Below, one piece after another: positions 17,690 to 25,571 of a stretch of 64,000 bases of DNA (positions are counted from its first letter, which is position 1; each line of letters starts with the position of its first letter). Position numbers and translations under genes: made by a program. The stretch is from Caballeronia telluris (GTDB lineage: Bacteria; Pseudomonadota; Gammaproteobacteria; Burkholderiales; Burkholderiaceae): NCBI RefSeq assembly GCF_001544495.1, contig NZ_FCNZ02000004.1, forward strand, positions 124,001 to 188,000. Direction: 5' to 3'. Below the pieces are notes generated by a model. It had not been told where the DNA came from. It ran no database searches and was given only the letters and a program-made list of their open reading frames with translations.

Positions 17690-18649
17690 TCAGTCCTGCA
17701 GCGCGGCCCACATTTCCTTGTCGCGCTGGGCGGTCCAGATGCGCGGATGCGCGAGGCCGCTCGCTTCGTCGTAGGCGCGCGAGACGTCGAACGGCAGGCA
17801 GTGCTCGTAGATGAACACCTGGCCGAATTTCGGGTCCATCGACTTGCGCGCGAGCGCCATCGCGCCCTTCAGGTCGAGCTTTTCCGCGACCGCTTCACGG
17901 CCCGCCTGAAGCAGCGTCGTGACGAAATCCTTCGTGTAGTCGATGCCCTTGTTCACGTCGGCGGGCGAAAGCAGCGCCGGGCCGCGTCCCGGCACGAGCT
18001 TGTCGGCGCCGAGCGCGCGCAGCGCTTCGAGCGTCGTCGGCCATTGTTCGAGCTGGGCGTCGCCGCAATAGCAGGCCGCGTCGTACTCGACGAGATCGCC
18101 CGAAAAAAGCACCTTCTGCGACGGCAGCCAGACGACCGTGTCGCCCTTCGTGTGCCCCGAGCCGAGATGCGCGATCTTCACTTCGAGCTTGCCGAGCCAC
18201 AGCGTGATTTCCTTCTCGAAGACGAGCGTCGGCCAGGTCAGGCCGGGCACGGTCTCGACGCCCGCGAAGAGGCGCGGAAAGCGTTCGATCTCCGACTTCA
18301 TGTCCTGCTCGCCGCGCTCGACGATCATTTCATACGTGCCGCGGCTCGCGATGACCTGCTGCGCGCCTTCCGCGAAATACGCCGACGCGCCCAGCACGCG
18401 CACCGCGTGGTAATGCGAGAGCACGACGTACTTGATCGGCTTGTCGGTGACGCTGCGGATTTTCGCGATCAGGTCTTGCGCCATCGCGGGCGTGGCCGTC
18501 GTATCGACGATCAGCACGCCGTCGTCGCCGATGATCACGCCCGAGTTCGGATCGCCTTCGGCCGTGTACGCGTAGGCGTTCTCCGAAAGCTGCGTGAACG
18601 TGATCTTCTTCTCTTCCAGATCGGCCTGCGATGCAAATGCCTTTGCCAT
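17690..18649 (-). CDS. Metallo-beta-lactamase-fold hydrolase with a degenerate metal site 2
   Basis: The 319-residue protein has an intact MBL fold: DDGVLIVDTTATPAMAQDLI, then the metal motif, then GSGHTKGDTVVWLP and VLFSGDLVEY. The canonical HxHxDH reads HYHAVR at residues 79-84, so both site-1 His remain while the site-2 Asp and His are Val83 and Arg84. H166 and the bridging D185 are present. The late His, normally in a GHG turn, is Arg222 (VPGRGP). Site 1 is therefore complete and site 2 missing. It may bind one metal. It is divergent from an IclR gene and upstream of an MFS gene. The substrate is unknown. Confidence 0.85.
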   Translation of the reverse strand: MAKAFASQADLEEKKITFTQLSENAYAYTAEGDPNSGVIIGDDGVLIVDTTATPAMAQDLIAKIRSVTDKPIKYVVLSHYHAVRVLGASAYFAEGAQQVIASRGTYEMIVERGEQDMKSEIERFPRLFAGVETVPGLTWPTLVFEKEITLWLGKLEVKIAHLGSGHTKGDTVVWLPSQKVLFSGDLVEYDAACYCGDAQLEQWPTTLEALRALGADKLVPGRGPALLSPADVNKGIDYTKDFVTTLLQAGREAVAEKLDLKGAMALARKSMDPKFGQVFIYEHCLPFDVSRAYDEASGLAHPRIWTAQRDKEMWAALQD

Positions 18650-18693
18650 ATTCGTCTCCTGCGTGTTCGTGGGAATGAGCTTGTGGGGATGGG

Positions 18694-18716
18694 ATCATGA
18701 TCGGCTGCATCATGAT
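18694..18716. promoter_or_regulatory. Two ATCATGAT palindromes in the MBL/IclR divergent region
   Basis: The perfect 8-bp palindrome ATCATGAT occurs at 18694-18701 and 18709-18716, 15 bp centre to centre, 45-67 bp upstream of the MBL-fold start. The position between a regulator and its divergent neighbour suggests an operator, plausibly for one of the IclR proteins encoded just downstream. Confidence 0.45.
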
Positions 18717-18843
18717 ATTTGTCAACAGCAAGTCGCTTTGTTATTTGCAAACACCGGGTAAACGCCGGGTCGTTTTCCATGCAAACCCGGCGGGCGGCGC
18801 GTCGGCTACCATTTGCCTTTCTCAATATTCACCGGGATTTTTT

Positions 18844-19593
18844 TTGGCACAGCAATCGACCAGCGACGCGCCGGAAAAGAAGCAGCGCGGCGTGCAGAGC
18901 GTCGAAGTGGGCGGACGGCTGCTCGACGCGCTCGCGCGCCACCGCACGCCGCTCGCGTTGAGCGCGCTCGCCGACGCCGCGCAGCTCTCGACCGCGCAGG
19001 CGCATACCTATCTCGTGAGTCTGACGCGGCTCGGGCTCGTCAAGCGCGACGCACTGAGCGGCGACTACGAACCGGGCCCGCTCTCGCTGCGGCTCGGCCT
19101 GATGCAGCTGGAGCAGCAGAACGCGTACCGCGTCGCCGTGCCGCACGTTGCGGCGCTTGCCGAGGCGACGGGCGCGAGCGTCGCGGTGTGCGTCGGCGGG
19201 CCGCAGGGGCCGACCATCGTGCGTTACGAGCGCGGCGGGTTTCCGCTGCACGTGAACCTGCACGTCGGCACGGTGATGTCGCTGTCGGCGACGTCGACGG
19301 GGCGCGTGTTCCGCGCGTTCTACGATCCGGCGCGCGTCGCCGCGATGCGCGCGCATCAGAAAGACGACGCCCCGCTCGCCGACGACGACCTTCGCCGGCG
19401 CGGCATCGAGCGCAGCATCGACGCGCCGAGTCCCGGCATCAGCAGCATGAGCGTACCTGTGTGCGATACCGACGGGCGCATGCAACTCGCGCTGACGGTG
19501 ATCGGCTCGTCGGGCTCGATCGACGTCGCGTGGGACGGGCCGGTCGCGCGGGCGCTCCTCGCCACCGCGAAAGCCATCGCCAACCTGCTCTGA
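18844..19593 (+). CDS. IclR-family transcriptional regulator (first of tandem pair)
   Basis: The 249-residue protein has an IclR N-terminal winged helix (VGGRLLDALARHRTPLALSALADAAQLSTAQAHTYLVSLTRLGLV) and the C-terminal effector domain with GTVMSLSATSTGRVF and the end motif LALTVIG. The start is placed at the TTG at 18844 because it gives the usual family length (about 250); the frame is open to 18697 but the extra residues look like untranslated leader, so the exact start is uncertain. It is divergent from the MBL-fold gene and only 7 bp upstream of a second IclR gene. Confidence 0.82.
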   Translation: MAQQSTSDAPEKKQRGVQSVEVGGRLLDALARHRTPLALSALADAAQLSTAQAHTYLVSLTRLGLVKRDALSGDYEPGPLSLRLGLMQLEQQNAYRVAVPHVAALAEATGASVAVCVGGPQGPTIVRYERGGFPLHVNLHVGTVMSLSATSTGRVFRAFYDPARVAAMRAHQKDDAPLADDDLRRRGIERSIDAPSPGISSMSVPVCDTDGRMQLALTVIGSSGSIDVAWDGPVARALLATAKAIANLL

Positions 19594-19600
19594 CGACGCC

Positions 19601-20389
19601 ATGAATTCCCCTCTCATCGACGACACCCGCGCCCAGCGCGGCATCAACGCGCTCGACAACACGGGCGAACTGCTCGTCGCGCTGGCGGGCGCAGGCAAGC
19701 CGCTCTCGCTGCGCGATCTGGCGGCGGCCGCCGGCATGCCGGCGGCGAAGGCGTTTCCGCATCTGGTCAGCCTGGTGAAAACCGGCTTGCTCGCGCGCGA
19801 CGACGCCGGTCTTTTCGAAGCCGGGCCGCTCGCGCTCGAACTCGGGCTGATCGCGCTCCAGCGACTTTCGCCGATCCGCGACGCCGAACCGGAAATCGCC
19901 GCCCTCGCCGCCGATACCGGGATGAGCGTCGCGGCTGCCGCGCTCGGCCCGCTCGGGCCGACCGTCGTGCGGCTGGAGGAATCGGCGCGGCCGCAGCACG
20001 TGAGCCTGCGGATCGGCACGGTGATGTCGCTCGTGAATACGGCGATCGGGCGCGTGTACGCGGCGCATCTGCCCGACGATGTGCTGTTGCGCCTCTTGCA
20101 GCAGGACGCGATCCGCCTCGCCGGCGCGACGCTCGCGCCCGATGAAGGCTACCGCGAACGCCTCGCCGCGATCCGCACCGGTGGCCTCGACACGGCGCTC
20201 GGCGCGCCGGTGCCCGGCATCCACACGCTGGCCGCGCCGGTTTTCGATCACACGGGCAGCGTGTGCCTTGTGATCGCGGTCATCGGGTCGTCGGGCGGGT
20301 TCGAGAGCGATCCGCACGGCGCGCTCGCCACGCGCCTGTTGGCCGCGACGCGGCGGCTGTCGTGGCGATTCGGGTTCGTCGAGGCTTAA
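19601..20389 (+). CDS. IclR-family transcriptional regulator (second of tandem pair)
   Basis: The 262-residue protein is a second IclR regulator. The helix-turn-helix is in PLSLRDLAAAAGMPAAKAFPHLVSLVKTGLLARDD. The effector domain shares SVAAAALGPLGPTVVRLEES, GTVMSLVNTAIGRVY and VPGIHTLAAPVFD with the first copy, so the pair probably arose by duplication and diverged. It begins 7 bp after the first gene ends and should be cotranscribed. It ends 4 bp inside the glgA 3' end on the other strand. Confidence 0.88.
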   Translation: MNSPLIDDTRAQRGINALDNTGELLVALAGAGKPLSLRDLAAAAGMPAAKAFPHLVSLVKTGLLARDDAGLFEAGPLALELGLIALQRLSPIRDAEPEIAALAADTGMSVAAAALGPLGPTVVRLEESARPQHVSLRIGTVMSLVNTAIGRVYAAHLPDDVLLRLLQQDAIRLAGATLAPDEGYRERLAAIRTGGLDTALGAPVPGIHTLAAPVFDHTGSVCLVIAVIGSSGGFESDPHGALATRLLAATRRLSWRFGFVEA

Positions 20390-21849
20390 GCGAGCAGCCC
20401 GCGATACACCGCGTCGTATTGCAGCGCCGCCGCTTCCCAGCCGAAATTCTGCTCCATCGCCCGCCGCGTCACCGCCTTCCACTCCGTGCGCCGCGCCTTG
20501 AGCGCAAACGCGCGCCGGATCGCCGCGACGATGCCCGCGCGGTCGAATGTCTCGAAGACGAAGCCGGTCGCGCGTTCGTCGGCGAGGTTTTCCAGCGATG
20601 AATCCACCACCGTATCCGCGAGTCCTCCCACCCGATGCACGAGCGGCAGCGATCCGTAAGCGAGCGCGTACAACTGCGTGAGCCCGCACGGCTCGAAGCG
20701 CGACGGCACCATCACGATGTCGCTGCCCGCGATGATCGAATGCGAGAGCGTTTCGTCGAAACCCAGCTCCACCGCCACCGCGCCCGGATGCGCCGCCGCC
20801 GCGTTCTTCATGCCGGTTTCGAGCGCCGGGTCGCCCGTGCCGAGCACGGCGAGCTGGCCGCCGCGCTGCACGATGTCGGGAATCGCCGAGAGCAGCAGGT
20901 CCAGCCCCTTCTGCTCCGTCAGACGGGAAACGACGCCGAACAGCAGCGCGCCGTCGTTCTGTTCCAGTCCCATGCGCGCCTGCAACGCCGTCTTGCACTT
21001 CGCCTTGCCGGCAGGCTTCGCGGCCGTGTAGCGCGTGTCGATCGTCGTGTCGGTCGACGGATTCCAGATCGAGTAATCGACGCCGTTCAGGATGCCGCTG
21101 ATGTCGTGCGAGCGCGTCTGCAAGAGGCCGTGCAGGCCCGCGCCGTGATGCTGCGTCTGGATTTCGCGGGCGTAAGTCGGGCTGACCGTCGTGATGCGCT
21201 CGGCGTAATACAGCCCCGCCTTCAGGAACGAGACGTGGCCGTAGAACTCCAGCCCCTCGACCGCGTAGAAATCGGGCGGCAGTTGCAGCACGCCGTAATG
21301 CGCGGCGGGAAAGACGCCCTGATAGGCCAGGTTGTGCACCGTCATCACCGACGGCACGCGCGGCCTGCCGCTCGCGCGCTCGAACGCGCGCAGGTACGCG
21401 GGCGCGAGCCCGGCGTGCCAGTCGTGCGCGTGCACGACGTGCGGCGTCCAGCCGGCATCGGCGCCCGTGGCGACGCGCGCGGCCGCCCAACTGAGCAGCG
21501 CGAAGCGGCGGTCGCTGTCGGCGTAGGGATGATGCGAGGCGTCGAGATACGGATTGCCCGGCCGGTCGTAGAACACATCGGCCCGCACGACGTACACGAC
21601 GACGCCGTGCGGTTCCAGCACGCCGCGCTCCAGCCGCACGTCGCCGATGCCGAACGCGTGCCCCAGATCGGCGACCGGCTCGACGCCGCTCAAACCCGCG
21701 AGGACGGCCGGAAAAGCCGGCAGGATCACGCGGGCGTCGGTGCCCAACTGCGACTGCGCGGGCGGCAGCGCGCCGACGACATCGGCGAGCCCGCCGGTTT
21801 TCAACAGCGGATACATCTCAGCTGCGACGTGCAGCACGCAAACGGTCAT
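20386..21849 (-). CDS. glgA: Glycogen synthase (ADP-glucose type, GT5)
   Basis: The 487-residue protein transfers glucose from ADP-glucose to a growing alpha-1,4-glucan. It shows the ADP-glucose-binding KTGGLADV motif at residues 17-24, HDWHAGL in the N-terminal domain, FGVVSRLTEQKGLDLLL at the start of the second Rossmann domain, and PSRFEPCGLTQLYALAYGSLPLVHRVGGLADTV near the C-terminus. It lies 77 bp downstream of glgC on the same strand, so ADP-glucose synthesis and use are encoded together. Length and motifs are complete. Confidence 0.96.
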   Translation of the reverse strand: MTVCVLHVAAEMYPLLKTGGLADVVGALPPAQSQLGTDARVILPAFPAVLAGLSGVEPVADLGHAFGIGDVRLERGVLEPHGVVVYVVRADVFYDRPGNPYLDASHHPYADSDRRFALLSWAAARVATGADAGWTPHVVHAHDWHAGLAPAYLRAFERASGRPRVPSVMTVHNLAYQGVFPAAHYGVLQLPPDFYAVEGLEFYGHVSFLKAGLYYAERITTVSPTYAREIQTQHHGAGLHGLLQTRSHDISGILNGVDYSIWNPSTDTTIDTRYTAAKPAGKAKCKTALQARMGLEQNDGALLFGVVSRLTEQKGLDLLLSAIPDIVQRGGQLAVLGTGDPALETGMKNAAAAHPGAVAVELGFDETLSHSIIAGSDIVMVPSRFEPCGLTQLYALAYGSLPLVHRVGGLADTVVDSSLENLADERATGFVFETFDRAGIVAAIRRAFALKARRTEWKAVTRRAMEQNFGWEAAALQYDAVYRGLLA

Positions 21850-21926
21850 CTGCGATTCCTTTTATTGATTGTGTCGCGGACGTCGGCCGCTCCAGCCCCT
21901 TCAAGCCACTTGAAGCCGCTTCGGCG

Positions 21927-23198
21927 CTACTGGTCGAGCCGCCGCAGCGCCTCCTGCGTGACGAGCGTAATGCCGTTCTCGGTGCGGAAAAAGCGCCGCG
22001 CATCGTCTTCCGCATCCTCGCCGATCACGAGTCCTTCCGGCACGGTACAACCACGGTCGATCACGACGCGCGTCAGCCGGCAATTCGGTCCGACAGTCAC
22101 CTGCGGCAACAATACTGCCTCGTTGATATGACAGAACGAATGCACCCGCACCGCCGACGACAGCACCGACTTCGTCACATGCGAGCCCGAAATCACGCAG
22201 CCGCCGCAGACGAGCAGATTGGTGATCTCGCCCTGCTGGCCGTTGAGGTCGCGCACGAACTTGGCGGGCGGAAGCTGCTCCTGATTGGTCCAGATCGGCC
22301 ATTTGCGGTCATAGAGGTCGAGTTCCGGGATCGTCGAGGCGAGGTCGAGGTTCGCCGCCCAGTAGGCGTCCACGGTGCCGACGTCGCGCCAGTAGGCGGG
22401 CGCGTCCGGGTCGCTGTCCGAGGTGACGCACGACATGCCGAACGGATGCGCGATCGCCCGGCCGCTCGTCACGACGCGCGGGATGATGTCCTTGCCGAAA
22501 TCGTGATCCGTGCTCGACGCCGCGATGTTTTCCTCGAGCAACTGGAACAGGTACTTCGAACTGAACACGTAGATGCCCATGCTCGCGAGCGCGATGTCCG
22601 GCTTGCCGGGCATCGGCGGCGGATCGGCGGGCTTTTCCAGGAACGCGGTGACGCGGCGGTCCTCGTCGACGTGCATCACGCCGAACGCGACCGCCTCCAT
22701 GCGCGGCACCTCGATGCAGCCGACCGTGCAGTCCGCGCCGCTCTCGACGTGGTCGAGCACCATGCGCGTGTAGTCCATCTTGTAGATGTGATCGCCCGCC
22801 AGCACGACGATGAATTCCGGCGCGATCGAACGGATGATGTCGAGGTTCTGGAACACGGCGTCGGCCGTGCCGCGATACCAGCTCGAATCGACGCGCTGTT
22901 GCGCCGGCCAGATATCGATGAATTCGTTGAACTCGCCGCGCAGGAAACCCCAGCCGCGCTGGAGATGGCGCAGGAGCGAATGCGCCTTGTATTGCGTGAC
23001 GACCGCGATGCGGCGGATGCCGGAGTTGAGACAGTTGGACAGCGCGAAGTCGACGATGCGGTATTTGCCGCCGAAGTGGACAGCGGGCTTCACGCGCTTG
23101 TCGGTGAGGGGTCCGAGCCGGGTTCCGCGCCCGCCGGCGAGAACAATAGCAAGCGTGGACTTCTGCAAATCGGTGCGATTCTTTGCCAGCGTCTCCAT
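21927..23198 (-). CDS. glgC: Glucose-1-phosphate adenylyltransferase
   Basis: The 423-residue enzyme makes ADP-glucose from glucose-1-phosphate and ATP, the committed step of bacterial glycogen synthesis. The N-terminal nucleotidyltransferase domain has [37 protein letters not shown] and [13 protein letters not shown]. The C-terminal part is a left-handed beta-helix ([20 protein letters not shown]) that normally carries allosteric control. AGGAGG upstream of the ATG at 23198 supports the start. It is the upstream gene of the glgC-glgA pair. Confidence 0.96.
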   Translation of the reverse strand: METLAKNRTDLQKSTLAIVLAGGRGTRLGPLTDKRVKPAVHFGGKYRIVDFALSNCLNSGIRRIAVVTQYKAHSLLRHLQRGWGFLRGEFNEFIDIWPAQQRVDSSWYRGTADAVFQNLDIIRSIAPEFIVVLAGDHIYKMDYTRMVLDHVESGADCTVGCIEVPRMEAVAFGVMHVDEDRRVTAFLEKPADPPPMPGKPDIALASMGIYVFSSKYLFQLLEENIAASSTDHDFGKDIIPRVVTSGRAIAHPFGMSCVTSDSDPDAPAYWRDVGTVDAYWAANLDLASTIPELDLYDRKWPIWTNQEQLPPAKFVRDLNGQQGEITNLLVCGGCVISGSHVTKSVLSSAVRVHSFCHINEAVLLPQVTVGPNCRLTRVVIDRGCTVPEGLVIGEDAEDDARRFFRTENGITLVTQEALRRLDQ

Positions 23199-23740
23199 TC
23201 CAGCCTCCTGATTTGACTTGCGTTTTTGGTGTCGGTCTTCGTCTTTGAATCGCCTGTTGTCCTATTTATCGTATGAAGGTTGCGTGGCACGCACGCGTCG
23301 GAACATTATCCGGCGCATAAGAGAAATAGTGTGCCCGGAATGTTCGATTTTTTATCGCGCAGCGCGCGATTGAAGCGCTTTTCGATCGGCCGTCGCGATG
23401 AGCGCCGTGAGCAATTGCCATGCCGTTCGCGTCGCACGAAACGCGCCGGTGTTGCAACGGCGCGACCATTCGTGCACTGCAACGCGCGTCGGATGCCGGC
23501 AAGCACCGGCTTTGCAATTAAATAACGCTGCCGCAATGCCACGGCGCGCGGCGGCGCGGCACAATAGGCTTCGGCGCTGACGGGCCGCGCTTTCCGGTTT
23601 CGTTCTGTTTCTGTCCGGATCGCGGGGACCGGCGCGTCGCGGCAATCCATGCTTCACGCGGCTCGCGCATCGCGGCGCGAGTCCTTCGATCAACCGAGCA
23701 TCCCGTCTTGCAGGGCGCCGTCCGAATCCCGGAAGAGATC
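23199..23740. other. Intergenic region between glgC and pdxY
   Basis: I see no convincing gene in this 542-bp gap. It holds the divergent upstream regions of glgC and pdxY. One structure stands out: GAACATTATCCGG (23301-23313) can pair with CCGGAATGTTC (23335-23345) with a 2-base bulge, followed on the plus strand by six T (23348-23353), a terminator-like layout with a long loop. Short reading frames here have shadow-like composition. Confidence 0.5.
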
Positions 23741-24622
23741 ATGAACAACGTCCTCAGTATTCAGTCGCATGTGGTTTTCGGTCACGCCGGCAACAGCGCG
23801 GCCGTGTTTCCCATGCGCCGGCTCGGCGTCAATGTGTGGCCGCTCAACACCGTGCAGTTTTCGAATCACACGCAATACGGCCGCTGGACCGGCGGCGTGT
23901 TCGACGCCGACGAGTTGCAGAACGTCATCGACGGCATCGGCGCGATCGGCATGCTCGCGCGCTGCAACGCGGTGCTTTCGGGTTATCTCGGCGCGACCGA
24001 GCAGGCGCGCGCGGTGGTGGAGATCGTGAAGACGGTGAAAGCCGTCAATCCTCGCGCGCTCTTCTTTTGCGACCCAGTGATGGGCGCCACGGGCGGCTGC
24101 AGCGTCGAGCCAGGCATCGAAGACTTCCTCGTCACGACGATGCCCGAAGTCGCCGACGCGATGATGCCCAACCATATCGAGCTGGAAAAGCTGTCCGGGC
24201 GGACGATCGAGACGGTGGAAGACGCCGTCGATGCGTGTCGCGAGGTGATCGGGCGCGGGCCGCGCTTCCTGCTGGTGAAGCATCTGATCGACCGCAACAG
24301 CCGCGCCGACACCTTCAACATGCTGGTCGTCAGCGCGACCGAAGCGTGGTTCGCGCAACGGCCGCTCTACCCGTTCGCGCGGCAGCCGGTGGGCGTGGGC
24401 GACCTGACGAGCGCGGTGTTCGTCGCGCGCACGCTCCTCGGCGACTCGTTGCGCGACGCGCTGGAACACACGCTCGCGGCCGTCAACGCGGTCGTCAAGG
24501 CGACTTATCAAGCCGGGCGGTACGAGCTGGAAATCGTGGCGTCGCAGGACGAAATCGCCAAGCCGACCGACCGGTTCCCCGCGATCCGCGTATCGGGCAA
24601 CGACAGCGCCCGGCGGGCCTGA
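23741..24622 (+). CDS. pdxY: Pyridoxal kinase (PdxY type)
   Basis: The 293-residue protein phosphorylates pyridoxal to pyridoxal phosphate in vitamin B6 salvage. The N-terminus [40 protein letters not shown] is the PdxY/PdxK hallmark. Other motifs are [18 protein letters not shown], and the ATP/anion-hole region [12 protein letters not shown], where the catalytic Asp lies. The ATG at 23741 follows GGAAGAG and gives the standard start. It stands alone between a long leader and a hairpin. Confidence 0.94.
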   Translation: MNNVLSIQSHVVFGHAGNSAAVFPMRRLGVNVWPLNTVQFSNHTQYGRWTGGVFDADELQNVIDGIGAIGMLARCNAVLSGYLGATEQARAVVEIVKTVKAVNPRALFFCDPVMGATGGCSVEPGIEDFLVTTMPEVADAMMPNHIELEKLSGRTIETVEDAVDACREVIGRGPRFLLVKHLIDRNSRADTFNMLVVSATEAWFAQRPLYPFARQPVGVGDLTSAVFVARTLLGDSLRDALEHTLAAVNAVVKATYQAGRYELEIVASQDEIAKPTDRFPAIRVSGNDSARRA

Positions 24623-24629
24623 GGCGCGC

Positions 24630-24679
24630 GCCAGCGCGCCTAAGCGCGCGACCGGCAGATCGCGCGCTTAGGCGCTGGC
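24630..24679 (+). terminator. Strong stem-loop after pdxY, no U-tract
   Basis: GCCAGCGCGCCTAAGCGCGCGA (24630-24651, 22 bases) pairs with 24660-24679 with only a 2-base bulge and an 8-base loop. It starts 8 bp after the pdxY stop codon. No T-run follows, so it is more likely a transcript-stabilising or rho-assisted 3' element than a classic intrinsic terminator. Confidence 0.5.
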
Positions 24680-24770
24680 CGACCCTGCCGGGTCCGGCAC
24701 TTGCTGCCTCGCCGAAGACGCGCCGCTGTGACTGGCATCCGCCGCCGGGGCGCGTCCCCAGAGGATCGCC

Positions 24771-25571
24771 ATGCACAAACCCCTCGAAGGCCAGACCGCG
24801 CTCGTCACGGGCGCAAGTTCCGGCATCGGCTTCGGCGTCGCCGAGGCGCTTGCGGCAGCCGGCGCGGCCGTCGCGATCAATTACCACTCGCACGGCGAGC
24901 CGGCCGAAAAGCTTGCCGCCGACATCGAAAAGGCCGGCGGCAGCGCGTTTGCCGTCGGCGCCGACGTCTCCGACGAAACCCAGCTCGACGCCATGTTCGA
25001 CGCGGTCCGCGAGCGTTTCGGCACGGTCGACATCGTCGTGGCGAATTCGGGCCTGCAAAAGGACGCGCGTTTCATCGACATGACGCTCGACGACTGGAAC
25101 ACCGTCATGAGCGTCAATCTCGCCGGCCAGTTCCTGACCGCCCAGCGCGCCGTGCGCGAATTCGTGCGACGCGGCCCGCGTCCGGTGTCGAAGGCGCTCG
25201 GCAAGATCATCTGCATGAGTTCGGTCCACGAGATCATTCCGTGGGCGGGCCACGTGAACTATGCGGCGTCCAAAGGCGGCATCCAGATGATGATGAAATC
25301 GCTCGCGCAGGAGGTCGCGCCGCAGCGCATCCGCGTGAACGCCATCGCTCCCGGCGCGATCCGCACGCCGATCAACCGCGACGCCTGGGACTCGAAGGAA
25401 GCGCTCGACAAGCTGCTGAAGCTCGTGCCCTACGGGCGCATCGGCGAAGTCGACGACATCGGGCGCGCCGCCGTCTGGCTCGCGTCGGACGAAAGCGACT
25501 ATGTCGTCGGCACGACGCTCTACGTCGACGGCGGCATGACGCTCTATCCCGGCTTCGCGGACAATGGCTGA
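24771..25571 (+). CDS. SDR-family oxidoreductase (glucose 1-dehydrogenase-like)
   Basis: The 266-residue protein is a classical short-chain dehydrogenase: cofactor motif TGASSGIG (residues 13-20), NSG in VVANSGLQ, catalytic Ser150/151, Tyr164 and Lys168 (HVNYAASKGG), and the C-terminal NAIAPGAIRTPIN and VDGGMTLYPGF. The pattern is that of glucose 1-dehydrogenase-annotated SDRs. GAGGATCGCC before ATG supports the start. It overlaps the GH15 gene by 8 bp, so the two are translationally linked. Substrate is inferred from family only. Confidence 0.9.
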   Translation: MHKPLEGQTALVTGASSGIGFGVAEALAAAGAAVAINYHSHGEPAEKLAADIEKAGGSAFAVGADVSDETQLDAMFDAVRERFGTVDIVVANSGLQKDARFIDMTLDDWNTVMSVNLAGQFLTAQRAVREFVRRGPRPVSKALGKIICMSSVHEIIPWAGHVNYAASKGGIQMMMKSLAQEVAPQRIRVNAIAPGAIRTPINRDAWDSKEALDKLLKLVPYGRIGEVDDIGRAAVWLASDESDYVVGTTLYVDGGMTLYPGFADNG

